From Oscillospiraceae bacterium (GTDB lineage Bacteria; Bacillota; Clostridia; Oscillospirales; Oscillospiraceae): a DNA stretch of 64,000 nucleotides. Position numbers and translations under genes: made by a program. The stretch spans positions 1 through 64,000 of the forward strand of contig JAFSJE010000069.1 of NCBI GenBank assembly GCA_017439425.1, read 5' to 3'. How positions within the stretch are numbered: the first letter of the stretch is position 1; every line of letters starts with the position of its first letter. Shown here piece after piece: positions 16,319 through 25,292 of this stretch. The notes under the pieces were generated by a model. It did no database searches, was not told where the DNA came from, and saw only the letters and a program-made list of their open reading frames with translations.

Positions 16319-16391
16319 ATGCCATCGGCGTTTTTCAGCGCTCGAGGGCATTATTTCTTATATTCTTTCGCAAATACTGATTATTAAAAAA

Positions 16392-16434
16392 CGCCATAGT
16401 ACCTCTGACGCTGTATCAGAAATACTATGGCGTA
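16392..16434 (-). terminator. galE terminator (bidirectional hairpin)
   Basis: Stem ACGCCATAGTA / TACTATGGCGT with an inner stem TCTGA-TCAGA. On the minus strand it is followed by TTTTTTAATAAT, so it ends galE transcripts; on the plus strand it may also stop the MFS transcript. Confidence 0.85.
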
Positions 16435-16439
16435 TATGC

Positions 16440-17474
16440 TTATTTATCGTAGCCGTTCGGGTTGTTCTTCTGCCAGTTCCAGCTGTCGCGGCACATCTCC
16501 CTGATGCCGTACTCAGCCTTCCAGCCGAGCTCCTCGAACGCCTTGTCCGGCGCGGAGTAGCAGGTTGCGATGTCGCCGGGTCTTCTCGGATCGATGACGT
16601 AAGGAATCTTTACCCCGCTCGCCTCCTCGAAATTCTTGACGATCTCGAGAACGCTGTAGCCCTTTCCGGTGCCGAGGTTGTAGACCTTGACGCCGCAGTT
16701 TGCCTCGATGGCGGCAAGCGCCTTGACGTGGCCTCTCGCGAGGTCAACGACGTGGATATAATCTCTTACGCCGGTGCCGTCGGGCGTATCGTAATCGTTG
16801 CCGAAAACGTGGAGCTTCTCGAGCTTTCCGACCGCGACCTGCGTGATGTACGGCATGAGATTGTTCGGAATGCCGTTCGGATTCTCGCCGATGAGACCGG
16901 ATTCGTGCGCGCCGATGGGGTTGAAGTATCTGAGGAGCACGACGTTCCACGGCTTCTCGTCGCCGTTCTTCTTATCGGCTGTGTTGAGATCGGTGAGGAT
17001 CTGCTCTATCATCCACTTCGTCCAGCCGTAGGGGTTGGTGCACATGCCCTTCGGGCACTGCTCGGAGATGGGAATCATCTGCGGGTCGCCGTAGACCGTT
17101 GCGGAGGAGGAGAAGATTATATTCTTGCAGCCGTGCTTTCTCAGCTCGTCTACGAGCACGAGAGTGCCGCCGATGTTGTTCTCATAGTACTCCCAGGGCT
17201 TTACGACCGACTCGCCGACAGCCTTGAGGCCCGCAAAGTGGATGCAGGCGTCGAAGCTTTCGTTATCGAGCACCTTTCCGAGACCCTCTCTGTCGCGGAT
17301 ATCTACCTTGTAGAAGGGTACTGCCTTTCCGGTGATCTTCTCGATTCGCTTCAAGGATTCCTCAGAGCTGTTGGAGAGATTGTCGATGCAGACAACGCTG
17401 TGTCCGGCATTAAGCAGCTCTACGATTGTGTGCGAGCCGATAAATCCGGCTCCGCCAGTGACAAGTATTTTCAT
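16440..17474 (-). CDS. galE: UDP-glucose 4-epimerase
   Basis: 344 residues, full length. NAD site GGAGFIGSH (7-15), Ser/Tyr/Lys catalytic set in FSSSATVYG and [10 protein letters not shown], and [13 protein letters not shown] near the C-terminus, all typical of GalE. It interconverts UDP-glucose and UDP-galactose for galactose use and for cell-surface glycans. Last gene of a probable rpe-recR-galE unit, 17 bases after recR. Confidence 0.95.
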   Translation of the reverse strand: MKILVTGGAGFIGSHTIVELLNAGHSVVCIDNLSNSSEESLKRIEKITGKAVPFYKVDIRDREGLGKVLDNESFDACIHFAGLKAVGESVVKPWEYYENNIGGTLVLVDELRKHGCKNIIFSSSATVYGDPQMIPISEQCPKGMCTNPYGWTKWMIEQILTDLNTADKKNGDEKPWNVVLLRYFNPIGAHESGLIGENPNGIPNNLMPYITQVAVGKLEKLHVFGNDYDTPDGTGVRDYIHVVDLARGHVKALAAIEANCGVKVYNLGTGKGYSVLEIVKNFEEASGVKIPYVIDPRRPGDIATCYSAPDKAFEELGWKAEYGIREMCRDSWNWQKNNPNGYDK

Positions 17475-17491
17475 AATTATGACCGCCTTTG

Positions 17492-18091
17492 TTATATTTC
17501 CTGCCTGCCCTCAATGGCACGCATTAGTGTTGCGTCGTCGGCAAACTCGAGACTTGCGCCCATCGGTATGCCGTAAGCAAGGCGCGTGACCTTGACCCCG
17601 AAGGGCTTTAAGAGCCGCGAGATGTACTTTGCGGTGGTCTCGCCCTCGGTATCCGGGTTTGTCGCCATTATAATTTCGTCGATGCCGCCGTCCGCGACGC
17701 GCTCGACGAGCTCTTTTATCTTTATATCGTCAGGGCCGATGTGATTGAGCGGAGAGATAACTCCGTGCAGAACGTGGTAGCGTCCGTTGTACTCCCTTGC
17801 GCGCTCGATGGCGGCGACGTCCTTCGGGTCGGCGACCACGCACACAACTCCCTTCTCGCGGTGCGGGGAGCGGCAAATAAGACACTCGTCCTCATCGGTG
17901 AGGTTCTGGCAAATCCTGCAGTAGTGCACCTTCTTCTTTGCCTCCACGATAGCGGCGGCAAAATCGTTCGCCGCGTCGTCCGACAATGAGAGCATATGGA
18001 ATGCCAGGCGCTGGGCGCTCTTCATTCCTATGCCGGGCAGTGACGCGAATTTTTCAACTAATCTATCCAGTGCTGAAGGGAAAAAGCTCAT
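17492..18091 (-). CDS. recR: Recombination protein RecR
   Basis: 199 residues. Helix-hairpin-helix N-terminus ([17 protein letters not shown]), a C4 zinc site (Cys58, 61, 70, 73) and a Toprim domain ([13 protein letters not shown], then [14 protein letters not shown]). With RecO and RecF it loads RecA at gaps. dnaX, the common neighbour, is not here; it sits instead between rpe and galE. Confidence 0.95.
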   Translation of the reverse strand: MSFFPSALDRLVEKFASLPGIGMKSAQRLAFHMLSLSDDAANDFAAAIVEAKKKVHYCRICQNLTDEDECLICRSPHREKGVVCVVADPKDVAAIERAREYNGRYHVLHGVISPLNHIGPDDIKIKELVERVADGGIDEIIMATNPDTEGETTAKYISRLLKPFGVKVTRLAYGIPMGASLEFADDATLMRAIEGRQEI

Positions 18092-18102
18092 TATACTTCC
18101 TC

Positions 18103-18771
18103 TTAAATCTCAAAATAAGGCTTGAGGTTGCCTCTCAGCTCCTCAATGTATTTCTCGCGGTCTGCCGCCTCGAAAACTCCGGTGCCGTTTACGAGCACGT
18201 TCGCACCGTGGGCGCAGCAGAGGGGCGCGGTTCTGAGGTTCACGCCGCCGTCGACCTCGATATCTATGTCTCTGCCGGATGCCTCGACAAGCTTTTTGAC
18301 CTCGGATACTTTTGTGAGCATATCGGTCATGAAGCTCTGACCGCCGAAGCCCGGCTCAACTGTCATAATGAGCACCACGTCGATGCGGTCAAGGTACGGG
18401 ATTATCGCGCTCGCCATAGTCGAGGGCTTGAGGGCGATGCCCGCGCGCTTTTCCATGCTCTTTATTATGTCGATTGAAGCCGAGATGTTCTCCTGCGTGT
18501 CGGACTCGTGATGAACGACGAGCGTATCGGCGCCGAGGCGGCAATAGCGCTCGCAGAAGCGAATCGGACGCTCTACCATGAGATGCACGTCAAGCGGCAT
18601 ATCGGTGTACTTGCGGATGGACTTGAGAATCGGCGCGCCGAATGAGATATTCGGCACGAAAACGCCGTCCATAACGTCGACGTGGACGAGGTCCGCCGCC
18701 TTGATGGAGTCAAGGTCTGCGCCGAGATGGCAAAAGTCTGCGGAGAGTATGCTGGGAGCTATCTTTATCAT
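18103..18771 (-). CDS. rpe: Ribulose-phosphate 3-epimerase
   Basis: 222 residues, full length TIM barrel. IAPSILSADF at the N-terminus, HVDVMDGVFVPNISFG, HLMVERP, MTVEPGFGGQSF and EVDGGVN motifs are all present, with the metal-binding His/Asp pairs. Interconverts ribulose 5-phosphate and xylulose 5-phosphate in the pentose phosphate pathway. First gene of the minus-strand unit with recR and galE, with its own promoter. Confidence 0.95.
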   Translation of the reverse strand: MIKIAPSILSADFCHLGADLDSIKAADLVHVDVMDGVFVPNISFGAPILKSIRKYTDMPLDVHLMVERPIRFCERYCRLGADTLVVHHESDTQENISASIDIIKSMEKRAGIALKPSTMASAIIPYLDRIDVVLIMTVEPGFGGQSFMTDMLTKVSEVKKLVEASGRDIDIEVDGGVNLRTAPLCCAHGANVLVNGTGVFEAADREKYIEELRGNLKPYFEI

Positions 18772-18802
18772 ACTGTTCTCCTTATAATTTTATTATCAAT
18801 GT

Positions 18803-18831
18803 ATTTTAACATAATCTCCGGCAAAGTACAA
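18803..18831 (-). promoter_or_regulatory. Promoter of rpe-recR-galE
   Basis: Minus strand TTGTAC (18831-18826), 17 bases, TAAAAT (18808-18803), 31 bases before the rpe ATG. Back to back with the telA promoter. Confidence 0.65.
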
Positions 18832-18838
18832 CAAAATC

Positions 18839-18867
18839 TTGACTTTATCAGAAAGAAAAAGTAAAAT
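18839..18867 (+). promoter_or_regulatory. Promoter of the telA-like gene
   Basis: TTGACT (18839-18844), 17 bases, TAAAAT (18862-18867), 36 bases before the chosen ATG at 18904. Confidence 0.7.
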
Positions 18868-18903
18868 AAGCTTATCTATGAATAAATGAAAGGATGGTTC
18901 CAG

Positions 18904-20076
18904 ATGCCTGATTCCACCGAATACGTCCCCCAGCTCAGTTTTGCGGCCTCCCCCGCCGCCCCCGACCTTGCCGCAGCGATGAACGCCGCTGAGATTGAAG
19001 CTGAAAAGGCCAAGGAGAACCCCAAGAAATACGTTACCGCGCAGGAGGAGGCTCAGCTCTCCCCCGAGGAGCTCAAGGCCGTCAACGACTTTGCCTCCAA
19101 GATCGACATCACCGATTCAAACGCCGTTCTGCAGTACGGCGCTTCAAGCCAGAAGAACATCGCAGATTTCTCCGGCTCCACACTAAACGCCGTCCGCACG
19201 AAGGATATGGGCGAGGTCGGCGATATGCTCTCCAACCTCGTAGTCGAGCTCAAGGGCTTCAACTATGACGAGGAGGAGAAAAAGGGCTTCCTCGGTCTTT
19301 TCAAGAAGGCTGAGAACAAGATGGCTTCCCTCAAGGCGCAGTATGACAAGGCCGAGGTCAACGTTGACAAGATCAGCGAGGCTCTCGAGGGTCACCAGGT
19401 CGTGCTTCTCAAGGACGTCGCCATGCTCGACAAGATGTACGCTCTCAACCAGGCGTATCACAAGGAGCTGACGATGTACATCCTCGCAGGCAAGAAGAAG
19501 CTCCAGGAGTGCGAGGAGGTCGTGCTTCCCCAGCTTCAGGAGAAGGCTCGTCAGAGCGGCACGCCCGAGGACGCGCAGGCCGTCAACGACTATCAGAATA
19601 TGATCAGCCGCTTCGACAAAAAGATCCACGATCTCGAGCTTACGCGTATGATCAGCGTTCAGATGAGCCCGCAGATCAGACTTCTCCAGAATAACGACAC
19701 GCTCATGGTCGAGAAGATTCAGACCTCGCTCGTCAATACCATTCCCCTCTGGAAGAGCCAGATGGTGCTCGCTCTCGGCATGCACCACTCTCAGCAGGCC
19801 ATGGAGGCTCAGCGTGAGGTGTCGAACTACACCAATCAGCTTCTCAAGGCTAACGCCGAAAAGCTCAAGATGGGCTCCATAGAGGTCGCCAAGGAAGCTG
19901 AGCGCGGAATCGTCGATCTCGAGACCCTCAAGGAGACGAACGCGAAGCTCATCGAAACCCTCGAGGAGGTTCGCTCCATACAGGCTGAGGGCGCCTCTAA
20001 GCGCCGTCAGGCGGAGCAGGAGCTCGACAAGATCGAGACTGAGCTGCGCGAGAAGCTCGTGCAGATCAATAAGTAA
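18904..20076 (+). CDS. TelA/KlaA family toxic anion resistance protein
   Basis: 390 residues from ATG 18904 (MPDSTEYV); an upstream ATG (18886) is possible, but AAAGGA is spaced for 18904. The family signature runs through IDITDSNAVLQYGASSQKNIADFS (core VLQYGASSQKNI) and LNQAYHKELTMYILAGKKKL. Mostly helical with coiled coils in the last 90 residues. Named from tellurite resistance plasmids, but in Firmicutes the family is chromosomal and tied to envelope stress and cell-wall antibiotics. No terC or 5-bromo-4-chloroindolyl partner is near; it stands alone with promoter and terminator. Confidence 0.9.
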   Translation: MPDSTEYVPQLSFAASPAAPDLAAAMNAAEIEAEKAKENPKKYVTAQEEAQLSPEELKAVNDFASKIDITDSNAVLQYGASSQKNIADFSGSTLNAVRTKDMGEVGDMLSNLVVELKGFNYDEEEKKGFLGLFKKAENKMASLKAQYDKAEVNVDKISEALEGHQVVLLKDVAMLDKMYALNQAYHKELTMYILAGKKKLQECEEVVLPQLQEKARQSGTPEDAQAVNDYQNMISRFDKKIHDLELTRMISVQMSPQIRLLQNNDTLMVEKIQTSLVNTIPLWKSQMVLALGMHHSQQAMEAQREVSNYTNQLLKANAEKLKMGSIEVAKEAERGIVDLETLKETNAKLIETLEEVRSIQAEGASKRRQAEQELDKIETELREKLVQINK

Positions 20077-20080
20077 ACTA

Positions 20081-20112
20081 AAAGGCATCCGGTTTCCCCG
20101 GATGCCTTTTTT
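20081..20112 (+). terminator. Terminator of the telA-like gene
   Basis: Stem AAAGGCATCCGG / CCGGATGCCTTT with a short loop, followed by TTTTT, 4 bases after the stop. Textbook intrinsic terminator. Confidence 0.9.
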
Positions 20113-20114
20113 AC

Positions 20115-20272
20115 ACTAACCCCTTGATTAAAAGCTTTAACCGAGCGCGCAGAATTTTTTGCGTCATACAAGGCGTCCGGTGCAGACAATACTTTGTGTA
20201 TTATCAATCCGGATAACGAACTATGACGCGAAAAGGGCAAGCGCGAATTGAAGATTTTGATTAGGGGTTAGT
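20115..20272. repeat. MITE-like palindromic element (ACTAACCCC ends)
   Basis: 158 bases with inverted ends ACTAACCCC...GGGGTTAGT and arms that pair imperfectly over about 65 bases each (shared blocks include GCGTCATA and ATCCGG). It fits exactly between the telA terminator and the stop codon of the rRNA methyltransferase gene. No start or SD for a protein. Its ends and an inner CAGAATT block resemble the element at 43811-43972. Confidence 0.75.
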
Positions 20273-20273
20273 A

Positions 20274-21488
20274 TTACACCACCTGGAAGATATAGAACTT
20301 CAGATAGTCCGTCTCCGGCACGTTCCAGAGTATCGGGTGGTCGGGCGCCTGCTGGCGCGCCTCGATCTGACGAAGCTCAACTCCCGCGTCGAGCGCTGCG
20401 CTCTTCAGCATCTGCACAAAGCGCTCGGAGGGCATAAAGTGACTGCACGATGCTGTTGCAAAATATCCGCCGCGCGGCAGTAATTGCAGGGCGCGGAGGT
20501 TTATCTCCTTGTAGCCCTTCTCCGCTCTGTCGGCGGTCTTGCGCGACTTTGTAAATGCCGGCGGGTCGAGGATTATAAAATCGTAAGACTCCGCCTTCTG
20601 CGCCTTAAGCGCAGGCAAAAGGTCGAAAACGTCGGCGCACACAAAGTCCATTCTGTCCGAAAGACCGTTGCGCTCGGCGTTGCGGCGCGCCATTTCGATA
20701 GCGCTCTCGGAGATATCCACAGCTGTAACGTGGCTCGCACCTCCCATCGACGCGTTCAGTGCGAATGACCCGGTGTGCGTGAAGCAGTCGAGCACTCTCC
20801 TGCCCTTCGCAAGCTTGCTGACGGCAAGACGGTTATACTTCTGATCGAGGAAAAAACCGGTTTTCTGCCCGTTCTGAACGTCGACTGAATAGTAAACGCC
20901 GTTCTCGCAGATCTCGGTTACTGTCTCTCCACCGCCGATGAACCAGCCCTTGTTCTCCTCCATACCCTCGAGTGCGCGGATTGCGACGTCATTGCGCTCG
21001 TATATACCGCGAATTGCCTGCCCGTCGGCGCGTAGAACGTCCAAAAGCAGTGGAAACAGCTCATTTTTGCGCTTTTCGATACCAATTGAGAGAGTCTGCG
21101 TGACGAGAATATCGGAAAATCTGTCGACAGTCAGCCCCGGGAAGCCGTCCGCCTCGCCGAAGATCACGCGGCAGCAGCTCAAATCGCCCTCGCCCATAAC
21201 AGTTTTTCGGTAATCCCACGCATATTGAAATCTTCTGCGCCAGAATGCCTCGTCAAAGCGGTCGTTGGCGTTGTGTGAAATAAGGCGCACGCGGATCTTG
21301 CTCTCCTTGCTCAAAAATCCGGTGCCGAGGTACTTGCCCTTTTCGCTGACGGCGTCCACAAGTGCGCCGTTTTCACATTCCGGCTGGGATATTATCTCCG
21401 CCTCGTAAATCCACGGGTGCCCGTTCTCGACCCAGCGCGTGCCTTTTGCGGTAACTGTACAGCGCTGGAATTCTCTTTCGGTCTTCAT
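20274..21488 (-). CDS. Class I SAM-dependent rRNA methyltransferase (RlmI-like)
   Basis: 404 residues. N-terminal PUA domain (GHPWIYEAEI, 23-32), a central EEHEE-type subdomain, and a Rossmann methyltransferase with VLDCFTHTGSFALNA (232-246) and LDPPAFTKSRK (about 308). RlmI makes m5C1962 in E. coli 23S rRNA; Firmicute homologues are usually given only this general name. It lies between two MITE-like elements with no cotranscribed partner. Confidence 0.88.
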   Translation of the reverse strand: MKTEREFQRCTVTAKGTRWVENGHPWIYEAEIISQPECENGALVDAVSEKGKYLGTGFLSKESKIRVRLISHNANDRFDEAFWRRRFQYAWDYRKTVMGEGDLSCCRVIFGEADGFPGLTVDRFSDILVTQTLSIGIEKRKNELFPLLLDVLRADGQAIRGIYERNDVAIRALEGMEENKGWFIGGGETVTEICENGVYYSVDVQNGQKTGFFLDQKYNRLAVSKLAKGRRVLDCFTHTGSFALNASMGGASHVTAVDISESAIEMARRNAERNGLSDRMDFVCADVFDLLPALKAQKAESYDFIILDPPAFTKSRKTADRAEKGYKEINLRALQLLPRGGYFATASCSHFMPSERFVQMLKSAALDAGVELRQIEARQQAPDHPILWNVPETDYLKFYIFQVV

Positions 21489-21506
21489 CTTTTTTTCCTT
21501 TCAAAA

Positions 21507-21731
21507 ATCGGGGATGTGGTTTTCACATCCCCGATGCAATGCGTCGACAAAGTCTCCGCATCGAACATATTTTGCGCTCAGAGAGCGCAAAATATGACGC
21601 CTGCGGGCGAGTTATGCGACGTGAAGGGGCCTCTTGGCCGGCCCCTTCACAGATCCCCGCCTCCTTTATCCAACGCTTTTTCCATTTTGTCTACAGTCTG
21701 AATCGGTTATGTGGTTTTCACATCCCCGATG
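21507..21731. repeat. MITE-like element, copy B, with flanking palindromic direct repeats
   Basis: A 165-base element (21537-21701) between two 30-base direct repeats (21507-21536, 21702-21731; 28 of 30 identical). Each repeat holds GATGTGGTTTTCACATC, a palindrome quite unlike those at copies A and C. Element ends show inverted GTCGACAAAG / TTTTGTCTAC. Internal stems as in copy A (CATATTTTGCGCTC and GTGAAGGGGCC). It lies between serA and the rRNA methyltransferase gene. Confidence 0.88.
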
Positions 21732-21734
21732 TCA

Positions 21735-22901
21735 TTATAGCTGAATAAATCTCACCTTGAAAATGGTGTCCTTAGCCTCAAGGTCGGCGATAAGCTTCTC
21801 AGACGGCGCTCTGTCGAGGTCGAGGATGGTGTAAGCAACCTCCTTGCGGCTCGTTGAGGCAACGGACTCGATGTTAAGTCCCTCGCTCGCAACGGCGCTC
21901 GAGAGCGCGGAGACGATGCCCGCGACATTCTTATGGAGCGCACAAAGTCTGAACGGCGTTGTCGGCTCAAGCGAAGCCGCCGGGAAGTTGACGCTGTTTT
22001 TGATAATGCCGCGCTCGAGGTAATCTCTGACCTCGTTTGCCGCCATAACCGCGCAGTTATCCTCGCTCTCCGGCGTGGAGGCGCCGAGGTGCGGGAGCGC
22101 GGTGAAGTTATCGAGCGGCAGAAGCTCCTCCGCCGGGAAATCCGCAACGTAAGCCGCGACCTTGCCGGATTTGAGCGCCTCGGCCATATCGGCGTTGTTC
22201 ACAAGCTCGCCGCGCGCAAAGTTGACGATGCGCACTCCGTCCTTCATCTGTGCGAATGCTGCGGCATTCAGAAAGCCCTTCGTATCCGCGGTCGCGGGAA
22301 CGTGGACGGAGATATAATCCGAAACCTCGAAGATGGTCTTGAGGTCGGTGGCGTGGTGTATCTCGCGTTTGAGCGTCCACGCGGCGTCGACGGAGAGATA
22401 AGGATCGTAGCCGTAGACCGTCATGCCGAGGGAGACGGCGATATTCGCGAGCGGGCCGCCTATCGCGCCGAGACCGATAACGCCGAGGGTCTTGCCCTTG
22501 AGCTCCGGGCCGGCAAACTGGCTCTTGCCCTTCTCAACGAGCTTACTCATCTCATCGCCTGTACCGGCAAGAGACTCGGCAAACCTATTGCCCAGCTTTA
22601 TCTTACGGCTTGCGAGGAGCAGGCCGCAGAGCGTCAGCTCCTTGACTGCGTTTGCGTTCGCGCCGGGAGTGTTGAAAACTACGATGCCCGCGTCGGTGCA
22701 GCGGTCAATGGGGATATTGTTCACTCCCGCACCCGCTCTTGCGATGCACTTGAGCGTATCGGGAAAAACCTCATCGTGAAGCGCGGCGCTTCTCACTAGA
22801 TACGCGTCCGCATTTTCGGCGGTCTCGGAGCAGTTGTAGCCCTCGCCGAGCTGATTCAGACCGACCTTTGAAATCTTATTTACAAGCTTTACGTTATACA
22901 T
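21735..22901 (-). CDS. serA: D-3-phosphoglycerate dehydrogenase
   Basis: 388 residues. NAD site IGLGAIGGPLANIA (about 139), catalytic Arg in NFARGELVNN, Glu further on, and His in LPHLGASTPES; a C-terminal ACT domain (about 315-388) for serine feedback. Converts 3-phosphoglycerate to 3-phosphohydroxypyruvate. The ATG shares its A with the serC stop (TAATG), so serC and serA are coupled; last gene of asnA-thrE-serC-serA. It lacks the long intervening domain of type I enzymes. Confidence 0.93.
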   Translation of the reverse strand: MYNVKLVNKISKVGLNQLGEGYNCSETAENADAYLVRSAALHDEVFPDTLKCIARAGAGVNNIPIDRCTDAGIVVFNTPGANANAVKELTLCGLLLASRKIKLGNRFAESLAGTGDEMSKLVEKGKSQFAGPELKGKTLGVIGLGAIGGPLANIAVSLGMTVYGYDPYLSVDAAWTLKREIHHATDLKTIFEVSDYISVHVPATADTKGFLNAAAFAQMKDGVRIVNFARGELVNNADMAEALKSGKVAAYVADFPAEELLPLDNFTALPHLGASTPESEDNCAVMAANEVRDYLERGIIKNSVNFPAASLEPTTPFRLCALHKNVAGIVSALSSAVASEGLNIESVASTSRKEVAYTILDLDRAPSEKLIADLEAKDTIFKVRFIQL

Positions 22902-23983
22902 TACGCATTTTCCTTTTCAAAATCCGACATAAAGTCCACAAGCGCCTTCACAGCCTCGAGGGTGACGGCGTTGTAGATGGACGCGCGCATACCGCCGAGG
23001 TCGCGGTAGCCCTTGATATTTACGATTCCCCTCGCTGCGGCCTCCTTGACGAACTTAGCGTCAAGGTCATTGTCGCCGGTGTTGAAGGTGACGTTCATCA
23101 TCGAGCGCGCGGACGGCTCGACGAAGGTCTTATAGAAGCTCGACTTATCGAGCGCGTCGTAGAGGAGCTTCGCCTTCTCCTCGTTGCGCTTCTTCATCGC
23201 CTCAAGGCCGCCGATGGACTCGATCCAGTCGAGCACAAGGCCGAGGAAGTATATGCCGTAGCAGGACGGGGTGTTGTACATGCTGTCCTTCTCAGCGAGA
23301 GTCTTCCAGTCCATGACAGTCGGGGTGAACGGCATGGAGCCGGTAAGCAGGTCTTTGCGGACGATGACCACAGTAAGACCGCTCGGGCCCATATTCTTCT
23401 GTGCGCCGGCGTAGATCACGCCGAACTTACTGACGTCGATTGGCTCGGAAAGAATGCAGGAGGACATATCGCACACAAGCGGCACATCGCCGGTCTCGGG
23501 AACATAGTTCCACTTGGAGCCGTAGACGGTGTTGTTCATGCAGTAGTGGAAGTAAGCGGCATCGGGGTTGAGGGTAAGCTCGTTCTGCTGAGGAATCCTC
23601 GCAAAACCACAGTCCTCAGTCGACCCTGCGACCCTTGCGTCGCCGTACTTCTTCGCCTCTTTATAAGCCTTCTTCGAGAAGTTGCCGCTGAGTGCGTAGT
23701 CTGCGGAGTTCTTATCGGGCTTCATGAGATTCATCGGGATGGCGGAGAACTGGAGCGTCGCGCCGCCCTGGAGGTAGAGCACCTTGTAATTGTCGGGAAT
23801 ATTCATAACTCTGCGGATGGAGGCGTCGACCTTCTCGTAAATCGCAAGATACATCTTGGAGCGGTGGCTCATCTCCATAACGCTCATTCCGTCGGAGCCG
23901 TATTCGACAAGCTCTGCGGCGGCTCTTTTGAGAACCTCCTCCGGAAGTGCCGCAGGACCTGCGGCGAAGTTATACACTCTCAT
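22901..23983 (-). CDS. serC: Phosphoserine aminotransferase
   Basis: 360 residues from ATG 23983 (MRVYNFAAGPA); an ATG two codons upstream (23989) sits too close to the AAAGGA SD. FAAGPAALPEEVL start, PLP Lys in GAQKNMGPSGLTV (about 195), and the Arg-rich C-terminal part (RDLGGMRASIYNAV) are typical. It makes phosphoserine from phosphohydroxypyruvate and glutamate. Overlaps the thrE end by 14 bases. serB is not in the window. Confidence 0.93.
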   Translation of the reverse strand: MRVYNFAAGPAALPEEVLKRAAAELVEYGSDGMSVMEMSHRSKMYLAIYEKVDASIRRVMNIPDNYKVLYLQGGATLQFSAIPMNLMKPDKNSADYALSGNFSKKAYKEAKKYGDARVAGSTEDCGFARIPQQNELTLNPDAAYFHYCMNNTVYGSKWNYVPETGDVPLVCDMSSCILSEPIDVSKFGVIYAGAQKNMGPSGLTVVIVRKDLLTGSMPFTPTVMDWKTLAEKDSMYNTPSCYGIYFLGLVLDWIESIGGLEAMKKRNEEKAKLLYDALDKSSFYKTFVEPSARSMMNVTFNTGDNDLDAKFVKEAAARGIVNIKGYRDLGGMRASIYNAVTLEAVKALVDFMSDFEKENA

Positions 23984-25274
23984 TTTCATCTTCCTTTACA
24001 AATGATTTAAGAACGAACCGCTTGTGGCGGAATTTTCTTATGTAATGGGCAATAGTGAAGCTCAGAACAAAGCCGATGCTCATTCCGAGCAGGGTCAGAA
24101 GGCAGTTTACTCCGTACCACTCGAACATAGCGCGGTCTGTAATATAAATACCGATGAGCGAATAGTAGAAGAGGTCTCCGGGTATGAGCGGCACGATGGA
24201 GGGATAGACGAAATACGTCGACGGATCCTTTCGCACCGTCGCCATAAACTCAGCGTAGAGCGAGGCTGCAAGCGCGCCGGAGGTGGTAAGCACAAGTCTG
24301 TTCGCTCCGGTAAATCCGATGAGGATCAGCACGATTCTTGTGATAACGCCGCCGATGCCCGCCCAGATGAGATCCTTCGGCGGGATTCTGAACACAACTC
24401 CGAATGAAACCGATGCGGTAAAACTGACAAGTATAAGAAGCCAAGGATTTTGCAGCGTCTCAACGACGGCTGAATCATCAACGCTGTTTCTCACAAAGAG
24501 CGCGACTGCGATATAGATACCCATGCCGAGGGCGAGAGTCTCTATCGTTACCTTAAAAAGCTGCAAAATGCCGTTCTGCTCGTTGCCGCACAGAAGATTC
24601 CGCACGGAGTTTACAAGCGGGATTCCGGGTATGACGAGCATTGAGACCGTAATGATTATAACGGGCACCGCCCCGCCTATTCCGGTCATCGTAAGCCCGA
24701 GCGCGCAGGACGCGGCGATGAACATTACGATACTGTTTGCGATTATCCTGTCGATCGCCAGCTTCTCAAACCCGAGGAGCAGGTAGTGGATAAGCGCGGT
24801 GACTATCAGCACCGGCGGTATCTCGCGCCAGGTGCCGCCGAAGATTAAGCAGAGCGAGACCATACCGCCCATCTGCGCGAGAAGAATCGCCCAGTCGGGG
24901 TAATCAGAGATCTTTTCCGCCTCCGCGAGCATCTTTTTAAGGCGCTCCGGCGCGGGTCTCGCGCTCGTTATGGTATATGAGAGGCGGTTTAAGCGCTTGA
25001 GGCGGTTCAGATTTATTCCCGCGGGCGGAATGTTCACCTGCCTCTGGGCGTATCTCCCCTCGCTGTCGCGCCCGCCGATCGAAATATACGTCGAAAGAAT
25101 GTAGAGCGAAAGATCCTGCACCCCGTAGCTGTGACATATCCGCTCGGTTGCAAGCTGAACTCGCTCGACGTTCGCGCCATTGAGTATCATACTGCGGCCT
25201 AATAGCGCGCAGAATTCGAGCACCTCTTCAAGGTTTGACTGCTTGCGTTTTTCGGTCTTTGCGGGAAGGCTCAT
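23970..25274 (-). CDS. Threonine/serine exporter, ThrE family (fused two-domain form)
   Basis: 434 residues. N-terminal ThrE (DUF1212) domain with a soluble amphipathic start (EFCALLGRSMILNGANVERVQ) and about five helices, then the ThrB/DUF3815 half with about five more (LLILVSFTASVSFGVVF onward) and a basic C-terminus. Corynebacterium ThrE exports threonine and serine by proton antiport. In many Firmicutes the two halves are separate genes; here they are one. Set between asnA and serC, so a serine overflow valve is the natural reading. Confidence 0.88.
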   Translation of the reverse strand: MSLPAKTEKRKQSNLEEVLEFCALLGRSMILNGANVERVQLATERICHSYGVQDLSLYILSTYISIGGRDSEGRYAQRQVNIPPAGINLNRLKRLNRLSYTITSARPAPERLKKMLAEAEKISDYPDWAILLAQMGGMVSLCLIFGGTWREIPPVLIVTALIHYLLLGFEKLAIDRIIANSIVMFIAASCALGLTMTGIGGAVPVIIITVSMLVIPGIPLVNSVRNLLCGNEQNGILQLFKVTIETLALGMGIYIAVALFVRNSVDDSAVVETLQNPWLLILVSFTASVSFGVVFRIPPKDLIWAGIGGVITRIVLILIGFTGANRLVLTTSGALAASLYAEFMATVRKDPSTYFVYPSIVPLIPGDLFYYSLIGIYITDRAMFEWYGVNCLLTLLGMSIGFVLSFTIAHYIRKFRHKRFVLKSFVKEDENESV

Positions 25275-25292
25275 AACGCACCTCCTGAGCTT

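Noticed and set aside
21539..21748. Small open frames in the MITE copies (also 38853-39374), with shared protein text
   Set aside because: The likeness is due to the repeat; frames differ in ends, have no SD, and include stems that explain the conservation.
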